DNA of 64,000 nt, taken from assembly GCA_030272155.1 (NCBI GenBank), contig CP126199.1:806001-870000 (forward strand), written 5' to 3'. The stretch comes from Tetradesmus obliquus (lineage: Eukaryota; Chlorophyta; Chlorophyceae; Sphaeropleales; Scenedesmaceae). The notes below the pieces were generated by a model. It had not been told where the DNA came from. It searched no databases and saw nothing but the letters and a program-made list of their open reading frames with translations. The translations under genes were made by a program, and so were the position numbers. This document shows, in pieces, positions 12,193 to 23,900 of the stretch; the stretch's first letter is position 1, and every line of letters begins with the position of its first letter.

Positions 12193-14217
12193 TCAAACCA
12201 TGGTGTCAATAAGGCTCGCGCGCATCTCATTCACAATCGCACTCGGCTGCGCGTCCCTGAGCTTGAACACCGACTCTATCACGCTCATCTCCGTGCTGGT
12301 GGTGTCCAGGCCGCAGAAGGCTGTCCAGTCATTGACCACCAGCCCAGCCCCGATGACGTCACTGCCGCGGTTGACCGTGCCTGCCACCAGCGGCACCTGG
12401 CAGGATGGCAAATGAGAGGTGGCAGCAGCAGCGCAGAATGCGTTCATTGGTGGACCACCAGCCGCAGTGGCGGCGGCAAGTACTGGCATGAAACTACTGG
12501 CTGCAGTTGGGCTCGACAAGCCACATGCAGCGTTGCTCCCTTTCATGCGCATATCAAACTGCACGTTGCCCAACGAGGTTTACAAGCCCCACAACCCTTA
12601 CCACAGCAGGATGACAAGGCCGCCAGCTCAACACACACAACCGCAAAACCCTAAAACCCTTACTCATCCCAAATCCTCAACACCCCGCACCTGCAGCAGC
12701 GAGCTGAGCTCGTCCAGGTCCTCGATGCTGGTCTTGGGGTGCACCAGGCCGCCCTGGTTGCTGAAGGCGCAGTAGCTGCCCACCAGCACGTTGCCAGCCA
12801 CAGTCTGCCGGAACACGTCCACGCCCAGCACGTCCTGCAGCGCCAGCAGAAACAGGTTTTAGTGCACTTCCGTGCCGGGGCAGCCACGGTCTGGATGGAT
12901 GTGCGGGTGGATGGCAGCACTGTAGCCGTTGCACACGATAACATTGTCTGGAGCAGACAGCAGCTCATCAGCGCGCTGCACCACCACCTCATGTCGCATG
13001 CTAACCGACAGCGACAGCCACAGCCACAGCCACAACCGCAACACCCCTGCTATCGCCCCACACACATGTGTCAGTAGCCGCCTTGCAAGTCCCACAAATA
13101 CCGTTGTAACAACCATCCTCTCTGCAATCCCACCTGCACGATTTCCTCTGTCTCCTTGTCAATGTCCGGGTGGATCAGCGCGACGTAATCGTTGCACGCG
13201 ATGACATTGCCAAGCGCAGACAGCCTCTCATCGATGCGCTGCACCACCACCTCGTCAGGCAGGCTGTTGCGGATGTGCTGCAGCTCCTGGTCGGTGGTGC
13301 TGTTGGGAACCAGCAGGCCGTTCTTGTTGCCCACAGTCATGCGGCCCACTAGGCGCGTGCCTGCAGGAAGATCCAACGAGGTGGCGGCAGTAGCAGCAGC
13401 AGATATGAGAGGCCAGCCAAGGAGGTTGCTGGTGGACAGATGGCAAGTGTTACGAGAATTACCCTACTGCAAGAGAAGCATGCGCGGTTCACCGATGAGT
13501 GTCAGGATGCCGACGCTGCTCAGCTATCAGCAGCTCAGACCTGCTGCTGCCAGTGCCCCGCTGATTCTGTACCACCTTCCCACACCACCCCGCTCTCCTG
13601 CTGCCTTGGCAAGCTGCACCAACTGTGTCCTTCCCGTGTGCCCACCCCACCTGATATGCTGGTCTTGATGACTGGGATGTGGTCTGCCAGCTCAGACTCA
13701 AACACGCTGTAGAAGTTCTCTGCTCCGCCCAGGGCGATCAGCGCGTACGCGTTTGTGAGCTGCGCAAACACGCCTACATCGTTGCTGTTCTCAAACTGCG
13801 GCAGCCAGCAAGGTGGTCCAGGGGCAGCGCAGCAATGGTCGTAACCAAAAAGCTGTGCGTTTTGCAGACAGTTGATCGAGTACTGTTACAATGATACCTC
13901 AAGCCGGCTGCTTCCACTCCCTGCTGCAATGATCAGGCTGCATTGCTTCAGGCATATGCTCAGCCAAGCCTGTTCAAAACTGCTGCTGCCAACACATCAA
14001 CATTTGGTTGTACTTTATTCTGGACCGCTGTAAAAACTGTCGAGTTGACTGCAAGTTCTCCATGCACACTGCTGCTGCTGCTGCTGCCGCTGCAGTGCCA
14101 GGACAGCTGGCTTGCGAGTGCACAGCTGGAAAGCCTACAAGTAAACTACCAGCATATTTTCATTTTCCATGCAGCCAATGATAACGCTCGAATGCTCACC
14201 TGGCAGCGGGTGGCCAT
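12193..14217 (-). CDS. EIF6: Translation initiation factor eIF6
   Basis: Five exons: 14200-14217 (six codons, MATRCQ), 13651-13795, 13134-13360, 12691-12834, 12193-12396. They join in phase to give 245 aa, the same length as human eIF6. Conserved blocks: [93 protein letters not shown] and the C-terminal [16 protein letters not shown]. eIF6 binds the 60S subunit, acts in its nucleolar maturation, and stops premature 40S-60S joining until released by the SBDS/EFL1 pair. Intron 3 contains a decayed partial copy of exon 3. Confidence 0.97.
12862..12995 (-). pseudogene. Decayed partial copy of eIF6 exon 3 inside intron 3
   Basis: The minus strand reads [19 protein letters not shown], recognisably the eIF6 segment [19 protein letters not shown] that ends at 13134. 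It lies in the intron directly downstream. Several non-conservative changes suggest an old, non-functional copy. Confidence 0.85.
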
Positions 14218-15274
14218 GGTGTCTAGCCTATGACCTGCTGCTCAGTCACGTACAGCTGCAGCCTTAGCGGCCCCTTGTCTGCGGTTTTTCCAATCAATAC
14301 ACGTTCAGTCGTTCAACTCTATGAAGCCACGTGCAGCAGCAGGCGTCGATGTATATCTCTGATAAGCTGCGCAGGCTGCGAACACGAAACGGTGTTGATG
14401 CGCGACAAAGCTGGGTGGGCAGGCTAACTAAACGCAGACATATATATCGACTTCACGACACAACGATCGGTTGCCCTGGAGGAAGGTCAGTGTCACAAAT
14501 GCATGTTAGCAGCAGCCACGCTGTCTTTTGCTTGAACCCTTCCACAAAACGCGTCAACTTTCATCCAAAGGCAGAACATGGTAAGTTTGAACTATCAAGC
14601 AGCATAGCAGGGCAGCTGGGCGTGAGCTGCGGCAAACCAGCTGCATGCTCTGTACTGCCTGTGCAGTACGTGCAGGCTGCCATGCACTGCACTCCTCTAC
14701 TGCACTCCTCTACTGGCACCCTTCGCAACAGCACAGCTTGTTGCGGCTGCAAAACACACAGTGTGCAACATAGAGACATTCTCACAGTATCCCCACAGGC
14801 AGCAGCCTCCTCAGGTGCCACCAGGCCATGCCGCACCAGGACTCCTTGAGGTCTATTCTAATCACAGTGCCAAGGACCGGTCAAGGTTGCTTTTTTCTCT
14901 GCCCAATGAGCCTGTCATTGGCTCCCCAACGGGCGAGGTTACTCTTGTAACTTCCAAAATGTGGCATGCAAGGTATGACACTTTGCCGGTAATCATGTGC
15001 TGCCGCCCTGATGACAGCCCCAATACGTCTCATTATATCTTCCCTGGTTACAGACGCCAAGCGCATCGTGCGCCTCCAATCACAGCGGGTTGCCAGCGCA
15101 CAGCCCCCGCACCATACCCAGCCTCCTCATGCGCCACCACGCCATGCCGCACCAAAAGGTCGTACTAGACACAGCGGGATGCAAGCTTGAGCTGTGAACG
15201 CTTTGCTGAGAACTCTGCGTATTCTGTGCTTAGACACTATGTGGATCACTTATCACCGGCAGCACGCCGCAAAG
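14218..15274. other. Intergenic region with two decayed copies of the Nudix last exon
   Basis: Upstream of eIF6 (promoter side) and downstream of the Nudix stop. Bases 15085-15170 and 14793-14845 on the minus strand carry versions of the Nudix terminal exon (VRHGVVAHEEAGY and MRHGLVAPEEA, compared with VRHGLVAPEEAGY in the gene). The rest shows no recognised feature. Confidence 0.7.
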
Positions 15275-15475
15275 TTAAAGCGGGTCACCAGCGCGCAGCC
15301 CCCACACCATCCTGAAGTACCCTGCCTCCTCAGGAGCCACCAGGCCATGCCGCACCAAAAAGTCGATGATGACGAGGCAGCAGTTGGGCTTGTACTCGGT
15401 GCTGCTGCTGATGGTGGCTGCAACCTTTTCAAGGTCCCGCAGCATGAACTCCTCAACCTGCAGACGGGAATGGAT

Positions 15476-15524
<49 letters not shown>

Positions 15525-17894
15525 ATTGGCTCCCGTGCTGTAATTTGATATGCATGTAATGTTCTGAACTGCGCATCAAGATGGCACTCGATGCACCAGT
15601 GGGGCGCAGTTTTCTGCAGGGCTTGTTGACACGGTCAGCAGCAGCGGAAACTCAAGCCACTCCAGCAAAAAGACAGGCCTCCTATGAGCAGAGAAAACTG
15701 GGGGCAAAGAGCAGTATCTGCTTTGCCCCGTCATATCAAGGTCCACAGCAACACTATGCTGAGTGCAGTCCACCTGCAGGCATGCAGAGCAGCCCTGCAG
15801 GTGCACGTCAGAAGTCAGACAAGCCCAATACCCTGTCTCATCAACGCACATGGACAACATCTACCTCCACATGCGACTTTGCACAATCAAGCAAACCCTA
15901 GCCACACACCAACCTGTCAACCCACCTGGCCATCCTGCGGCTCAGGTAACGCGCGCAAACAAGTCCCACCACAAAGACCCTGAAGAAGCCACAGCCCCGA
16001 TTCCCTACACCCACCTCGCCGTCCTGCGGCTGCGGCACAAAGTCCTCCGGCAGCTGCAGGTCGTAACATAATAACACGTCAGGCTTCAGGCCTTCTTCGC
16101 TCATGCTCACGTAGCTCACAAAGCCCACGGGCGCTGCTGCTGCTGCCAGCTCTGCTGGAATGCCTGCCTCCTCCCAGCACTCCTTCGCCACGTTGGCTGC
16201 GCAGCTCAGGCCGTACGGCTGCGGTCCAACGCGCAAAACACAGAACAAAGAGTGTGTGTGATGAAGTGGGCGTGGGACATGTGCAAGGCTGCTGAGGCAT
16301 GTTGCTTAGACAATGTTCGCTCATGCACAGCAGTGGTGCAGCATAAGTAACATGAGAGAGCGGTGCGTTTTGCCTGCTGTTACAGTTTGGAGTTGCATTT
16401 ACAGCAAGCGAACTGCCAAGCTTTCGCTGCTGCTCTGTCTTCTTTTTCTGTTGGCACCGCAGTGCTGAGCAGCCAGCAGTGTTGCAGCACAACATCTGGC
16501 TCCCAAGTTGCAGGTGCATTTTGCTGCTCCTACCTGCCCTCCAGCCACGATGTGGTCCAGCTTGCCAGGCCACGTCTGCTTGCTTTTGCTGCGCCGCGCC
16601 ACCCACAGCTTCTTGCTGCCGTCTGCCGCTACAACATAGCCGTTCACATGCACACCATACGCACGTATGCCAAAGAAAGGCGCTGCTGCGCGCTCCAGCA
16701 GTAGGGCTGGGGGTGAGTCGAATGCTGCGCTGACTGGGTACAGCTCATCTCGCCAGCCTTTGAACATGCCCTGCGGTGTAGTGCAATAGGGGTGCAGGTG
16801 AGTGCTTGTGCAGGGCAACATTAGGCCAAATGCTCAGAAAAGGGCAAGGCAGAGGTGCGCTGCCACACGTACGCAAGTGAGTCGAAGGCTGCGCTGACTG
16901 GGTACAGCTCATTGCGCCAGCCTGTGAACATGCCCGGCAGCGCAGTGCAATGCGGGTGCAGTGGGTGGCCCAAGCTAAGTGCATCTTCAACGCTGCGCTG
17001 CTGCTGCTGCTGCTGCGGCTGCTGATGTGGCTCCTGCAGTGCCGGTGCTGCTGCAACCTTGGAACAGCATGAGCACAACCTGCACGGGTGCTGGCAAAGG
17101 CTGCAGCTTCCAACAGAGTGCGCCACAATCACCATCCATGACCTCATAGCCATGCCCACCTGCTCTTTCCGAAGTATGTCCAGCACGCCAGCCACTGCGT
17201 CACTGCGCTGCTGCATCGTCGCATGTTCAGCTGCGAGTGTGAGCGTCTGCTGGCCGCTGCTGCCTGCTGCTTGCTGCTGCTGCTGCTGCAGCACAAACAC
17301 TGATGGGAACTGCAGCAGTTTCTGCATGAAGCTGGATGCAGAGCGGTTTGACAGTGTATCGCCACATCAGCAGGCAGCAGAGATAGCTGTTGTCAGCTAG
17401 CAGTACTGAAGGATGAGGTTACCTTGCGTGGATGCCACTACCACTGTACTGGAAAGATGCTTCAAATGCTGCTGGCAGACTTGCGCACGACCAGTGCTGC
17501 TGCATTCAAAATTGTGCATCTGATACAATGCCCATGTGTGCTTCTTGCTCCAAGCTGCAAACGGTGATTGTTCACAGTGATGTAGCTAGGCAGCAACAGA
17601 CGTGAGCAGACATACAGCAACCGCTCACTCTTGCTTGAGGTATCCCAGCCGCTGCCCATCGACCTGAAACGGCACCAGCTGGCCAGCTGTCAAGTCTTCA
17701 AGCCCATTGTTGACTTCTGCTATTCTTTGCAGGAAGCCTGGTATGAGGCCAGTCAGGGGCTGCATGACAGTAGCACGCTTTGATGCAGAAGCAGTAGCAA
17801 CGGCACTGGAGCACCTGGCACGGCTAGTGCCGCGTGCGCTGCGGGACAGCACACTCCTTGAGCAGCTGCGAATGCTTCTAGCAGCTGTATGCAT
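15275..17894 (-). CDS. Nudix hydrolase, NUDT20/24-like (DUF4743 type)
   Basis: Five exons in phase: 17629-17894, 17160-17331, 16534-16770, 16015-16218, 15275-15457 (353 aa). The first 50 residues are basic and Ser/Ala-rich, like an organelle transit peptide. Then come the family-specific N-terminal domain (VPFQVDGQRLGYL, GWRDELYPVSAAFD), ERAA..FFGIRAYGVHVNGY, LWVARRSKSKQTWPGKLD, VAGGQ, the Nudix core KECWEEAGIP with the catalytic Glu pair, and the C-terminal VEEFMLRDLEKV and IIDFLVRHGL. The plant relatives hydrolyse nucleoside-diphosphate-linked or damaged thiamine-type substrates in plastids; substrate here is inferred. The exon 2 poly-Gln comes from CAG repeats. The exon 3 acceptor, exon 4 donor and last exon have nearby duplicates. 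Confidence 0.9.
16727..16960 (-). repeat. Duplicated acceptor and start of Nudix exon 3
   Basis: The exon 3 start with its upstream intron (about 16727-16800) recurs at 16884-16960. The copy reads GMFTGWRNELYPVSAAFDS, but the acceptor CAG has become CCG, so splicing to it should fail. A smaller duplicate of the exon 4 donor lies at 15917-15945 (original 16008-16040). Confidence 0.85.
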
Positions 17895-18320
17895 GAAGGC
17901 CACGAGCACAGGCGGCACTCCAGACGGGAGCAGGAATTCGAAAAGACACACCCGGGCGACGCTGCAGTGACACTTCAAGCAACGACACAGCCATTGCCAA
18001 GATTATTCACGCGAGCGTTTCGACGCTGAATGTGCTGCGATCACTGTCGCTCTGGTCAATCAGGGTTCTTGCCAGATATGGGTGTGTGTCATCACCTCAG
18101 ACAAGTGGCCGCTTGCAATAGCAGCGTGATTGCCATATCAGCAGCATCCAACTCTAATTAGTTTCTTCAAAGTATAACTGCAACCTTGGGGACAGGTGCC
18201 CTCGACAGATGGTGCCATTGGGACCAGTAACCTAGGCCCTAGAGTGTAGCAGGGTTGTGCCAAGGCGCAAAACTCTTCTTGAAAGCACTCCAGCCAGCAG
18301 TGCTCAACACCCCAGCTACT
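17895..18320. promoter_or_regulatory. Intergenic region between divergent genes
   Basis: 426 bases between the Nudix start (minus) and the Dicer-like start (plus), so probably a shared promoter region. No TATA box or known element could be assigned by eye. Confidence 0.4.
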
Positions 18321-20808
18321 ATGTTTCGTGCCATACGCACTTCTAGCAAGCATAAATGCAGTAGCACTGTTTCAGCTAGCCGCTTGCGCATTCCTGTCGC
18401 TTGCAGGACAGCTCTCACTCCTGCAGCGCCGACAACAGCAACAGGCATAGTACCAGCTACGCTGAACGATATGGAAGACAGAGAATATCAGCGAGAGCTT
18501 ATTGAGCTTGTGAAGGGGAGCAATGTGAGCTCGCAAAGCAGGCCTAGAAAGGAGCAGCAGGGCAGCAGCTGGTGCAGCATGCCCCAACGCCTGCTGGCTG
18601 TTGCCCGCACTGTCTGTGCGGATGCACCATGATCCCTGACATAAAAAATTTCTGTATTTGCACTGTCCAGGCGCTCATCGTGCTGCCAACAGGTGCGTTG
18701 TGCTGAGGCAGTGCAGCATTGGCACCTCGGAACTTGGCACGGATAAGCAATACACACTGCGGCATGTGCTATGCTGCATTCTCTATTTTTGAAAACTTGG
18801 TAATACATTTGTCTGAACATTGTCTGTCTTGTGGCGTCCCTGCTGTGGGTTCCGACTCCTGCGTTGGGCGCAGCGTGAAGTCAACTCAGCGTTGATTGGT
18901 GGCATGTTTGAGCTCCGCTGTGACCTTCACCGTGTTTGCTTTAGAATAAGTTAAGTCAGATATGCAAGCATGTGAATGAATCTGCTGCCATCAGGGCGTG
19001 CTGGGACTCCTTACCGGGCCGGTGCCGTCACAGTGTCTGACAGTGAGGGGTGTGAAACAGCATCCAAGTTACGCTGCACGGGATACCGCTCGTGCTGCAG
19101 ACCCGTCACCAAACCATTGTGCTGTTGTGCTTTTTTGCGCCTCTGTGTGCCGCTGCAATGCAGGCTCTGGCAAAACACACATCGCTGCGCGCGTGATTCA
19201 GCAGCAGCACCTGCCTGCTGCTGCTGCGGCCAAGGCAGCCGGCAGTGTCAAGGCCATCGTGTTTTTGGCGCCCACCAACCCATTGGTGGCGCAGGTGTGT
19301 ATGTAACTGGGTCAGGGCATGGTTTTACCTGTGACGCTGTTTGGTTGCGGTGTGTCTCGTGTATTGCTAACGGGTGCCCCAATGTCGGCCGGCCCCTTCG
19401 TGCCTGCCTGGCTATGGTTCTGCCTGCGCACCAGTTTCTGCTCAACTGCTCGTATGCTGGTTGCTGTGTCACTGCTGCCTCACTGCTGCCCTCTGCTGCG
19501 CTGCTGCAGCAATGCACCGTGCTGAGAGATGGGTACGGCATGGCGGCACGCGCCTACCACGGGGACGGCAGCCAGAAGGACATCAGCAGCTGGAGCGCTG
19601 ACATGTGCGCAAATATCAGCAGCAAGCAATTGTGGTGCTTCGACATTGTGTGCAGAGCTCAGACAGTTCAAGCATGTCATGACGTGCCGCAATGCCGCAT
19701 AATCGTGCCATGATGCAACATCATGAAAGCTTGTGGCATTGCACTGGAGGCTTGCACAGCAGCCGCTGCCCTAGCCAGCACACTCAAATCTAAATTTGTC
19801 TGAACATGAATCAGATGCTGCTACTATCAATGCTCACCCAACACTGCTGCAAGTTCTGCTGCTGCGGCGGCTGCTGTGTAATCCGTAATGTGCTGCAGCT
19901 GGGCACGAGAGGTGGCTGCTGCTGACGTGATGGTGATGACGCCAGACGTGCTGCTGCACCTGCTGGCACACGGCTCAATAACGGTGCGGATGTCAAGCTA
20001 GCATGCAGATGTGCCTGCACTATAGCCTTACATGAATAGCATTCCGTATCCCAGGTTGCTGCTGCGCTGCTGCACCTGCTGGCACACGGCTCCATCATGG
20101 TGAGCTGGCTCTTGTGCCTTTGCATTGACATGTTTGGCGTGCTGCTGCACCTGCTGGCGCGCGGCTCCGTAATTGTGCAGTGGCAACCGCTAGCATGCAG
20201 AACGACTAGGAGAGTACAGCTCCAAATCAATAACAGTGCATGCTTAAATTTGCTGCTCTGCTGCTGCACCTGCTGGAGCGTGGCTTCACATTGTTTTTAT
20301 GGCAGCAATGCTTGCTGCATGGCACTTCAGCTGCCAGTGACACATTCACTCTAGTACAGCCCTGTATCTAACACTGCAGGTATAAGTTGGATGTGTGCCT
20401 GGTGCTGGTATGCGGCCTGCTGCAGATGCACAACGTCAGCCTGCTAGTGTTTGACGAGGCGCACCATCGCAACAGTGATCTTGTCTTCCTGCTGCTGCTG
20501 CTGCTGCTGCTGCTCTGCTGCTGCTGCTGCGAGTGTTGCTGCTGCAGATGCGCAACACCAGCCTGCTAGTGTTTAATGAGGTGCACCACTTCAACAGCGA
20601 TCTTGACTTTCTGCTTGTGCTTCTGCTGCTGCTGCTGCAGATGCACAGCAATAGTCTGCTAGTGTTTGATATGGCGCACCACTGCAACAGCGATCTCGAC
20701 TTCCTGCTTCTGCTGCTTCTGCTGCTCTGCTGCTGCTGCTGCAGATGCGCAGCATCAACCTGCCAGTGTTTGACGAGGCGCACCACTGCAACAGCGACCC
20801 TGACTTTC

Positions 20809-20859
<51 letters not shown>

Positions 20860-20925
20860 AGATGCGCAGCATCAGCCTCCTGGTGTTTGACGAGGCGCAC
20901 CACTGCAACAGCGGTCTTGACTTTC

Positions 20926-20958
<33 letters not shown>

Positions 20959-23900
20959 AGATGCGCAGCATCAGCCTGCTAGTAATTGACGAGGCGCACC
21001 ACTGCAACAGCGACCACCCATATGCCCAGATCATGGAGGACTTCTACCACACGCTTGAACCCCAACACAGGCCCCAGGTCTTAGGGTTCACAGCCTCGCC
21101 TAAGGGTTTAGAAGGAGCAGAGGATCGGGATATAGGTGTCAGCAAGAACAGCAAGCGCAAGAGGGGCAAGAGCAAGGGCGCTGGTGCTGCTGCAGTGGGT
21201 GGTGGCGAGTGGGGTCTGCAGCAGCGGCTGGATGCGCGGTTGGTGACTGTGGCAGACCACCTGAGGTGAGCACTCACACATGTGGCGGCAAGTACTTGTG
21301 GAAGCACTAGTGGAAGCACTAGCAGCAGTTACTGCCAGCAGCTGGACGCATTGCAAACTTCAGTGTGTGCAAGTTCTTCTGCATGTTGCAGGCCGTGCTT
21401 CGTGACCGCCAACAAACTGCTGCAGACCGCTTGCATCTGGGCCCGCTGCATCGTGCTCCAGCCTGCACGTTGTTTTCTTTTCCTACATCTGCAGGCCCGG
21501 CTTGGTTGCGTGTGTACCCGTGCCAGTCAACGAGCTGCTGCAGTATGCTGATGACGACCCAGCATGGGCAGAGCACCCTGGCATTGCAGGCGCATGCACC
21601 ACGCTGACGTCAGCACTGGAGGGGCTGACCAGGCCGGCAAAGCTGTGAGTAAGATGTGGCAGAGCTACAAGCATGGTACCAAATGGCTGTGTAAATGTGT
21701 CTAGCTGCCCGTTGCTTTCCCGTCGGTGCTTGCGACACACTGCCGGCAGCCCAGAGGGGGTTCAAGCGGCCAGACAAGCTGTGAATGTGGGGGTTCGGCG
21801 TCAGGTGCATACGCCTAGCTCTGCAGATGCGATGTAGGCTGTGGTGAGAGCCGCATGTGTAGCAGCCTGTGCATTGCCTTGCAATGCAATACTGCACCAG
21901 CAAGGTGACACTGCTGCACCTGCCAGCCGCCGTGCTTTCTCTGCAGTAGGTTCGTGCAGTCACACTTCTTCGTTCATGTGATCTCTCCTCCTGCATTGGA
22001 GAACTTCCACTCTTACTGTCACTGTCACTCTTCCTGTCCTGCAGGAGTGAGGCGGCACTGGCGCAGCTGCAGCACTACGCCTCGCTGTCTGCTGCTGGCC
22101 AGCTGGATGCAGAGGTGTCCAGTGCTGTTGCTGACCTGGCGTGCTTTTGCAGCATCAATGAGGCGGAGTTTGGCTCCATGGAGGCACTGGACAAGCAAGT
22201 GGGTGTGTTGTGGGATGGAACGGTTCAGACTGTAAGATTTAGCATCTATGTGTGCGCTGAAGATGCCATTCCTGTGTGCCAGGGGAGTTTGGCCCATGAC
22301 ACTGGACAAGCAGGTGTGTTTGGCGGGTGTGGCGAACTAACAACAGTCAAGCTTGCAGCGTCTGCTGCGTGGTAGGCTTCTACGCGCACTTGCCATGCAT
22401 GCCGCATCCTTCATTGCATCTTTGACTGCTGCAGTTCACGCCTGACCCATGCAGGTGCGCGGCACAAAGACGTGCCTTGAAAGCTTGGGCCCCTGGCCAG
22501 CTGCCATGGCAGCCCACCTAGACATGCTGGCAGCAACTCCAGAAGAAGAAGAAGCAGCAGCAGCCGGCAGCAGCAGCATCCACAGGGCGCCTGACCCAGC
22601 GCCTGGCAGCGCCGATGCGGAGGCTGTTGCTGCTGCGCGTGCACGTGCGCGTGGCATTGTTGACATTGAGCTTGCGAAGATGCTGGCGAAAGATGACTTG
22701 GGCAAGTCGCCTGAGGAGCTGCTGCAAGAGCTTGGGTGAGTCTAATATATTGTCGGCCTTGGATTATATGAGCTTACGCAGTCAAGAGGAGTGCGTGTTA
22801 CAGGGTGACTCACCCTGAGGGAGGGTAGAGGGGACGACCATGGCAAGTCGCCTGATGAGGTGTTGTTGTCGCCTGATGAGGTTGAATGAAGCAATGGTGC
22901 TGACAGCAGCAGCAGCAGCAGCAGTGCAGTTCATTGAACTAACTTCAATGGTATGACGGATCAAGCTGTGTGATAGAAGTCCCTGACATCACCAGCTGCT
23001 GCTGCTATGCAGCACAGGCTGCCGTTGTTTTGCACTGCATGTCAGCGTGTGGCCTTTATGTAAGCCCTGCTCTGCTGTTCTTTGCGTGACCTGCAATCTT
23101 GGAATTCATACCATTTGACTAACTGGTTGATGCACACACCATGCTGCTGCCTTTTGCCGTTTGTCTGCTGCATGTCATCAACTGCAGCTTCCACCTGAAT
23201 TCTCTATATGACTGTTGTGGCGTGCTTGTCAGCATACATCCTGCAGCCTCTGCTATTACAATGTCAGGCATGCTCTGCTCCGTTTTGCATTTTGTACGCC
23301 GTCCAGAAAAACGTAGTCCAGTAACAGGGTGTTGCACTGCACCATGCTGCTGCTGTGTGCTGCTGTCTACTGTCTGTTATCAACTGCAGCTTCCACCTGA
23401 AGTCTGTATATGACTGGCTGGCCATCCTCGCCAGCTCATTCCACTAAATGGGTGATGCACACACCATGTTGCCGCCTTCTGCCACTTGTTGGCTTCTGTC
23501 ATGGATTGCAGATTCCACCTGAAGTCTGTATATGACTGGCTGGCTGCCCTAGCCAGCAGCCAGCCCGCCATCCTGACTCCTACAGAGCTGGCAGCCGCCG
23601 CAAACAGCAGCAGCAGCAGCAGCAGCACTCCACAGCAGCTTGCGGCGCTGGCTCCTGCGCTGCTGCGGCTGGCTGGCAAGGCTGCTGTGCTGCTGGTGGT
23701 GTCAGTGCTGGGCGGGCTGCTGATGCCTGATGCTGACAGGAATGCTCTGCTGAGGAATCCAGGTGGGGCAAGAAACTCTGTCAGGTCTGTCATATTACGC
23801 TCGTTGGTGACAGTGCGTAAGCCTGTTGGGTGGGCTGCTGATGCCTGATGCTGACAGGGATGCTCTGCTGCGGGACCCAGGTGCGGCAAGCAAATGTGCA

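Noticed and set aside
12600-12665. Telomere-like ccctaaaaccct words
   Set aside because: Only one or two units occur, inside an eIF6 intron; not an array.
16884-16960. Alternative real exon of the Nudix gene
   Set aside because: The acceptor AG is lost and the reading departs from the family after DS. Exon 3 at 16534-16770 already joins exons 2 and 4 in phase.
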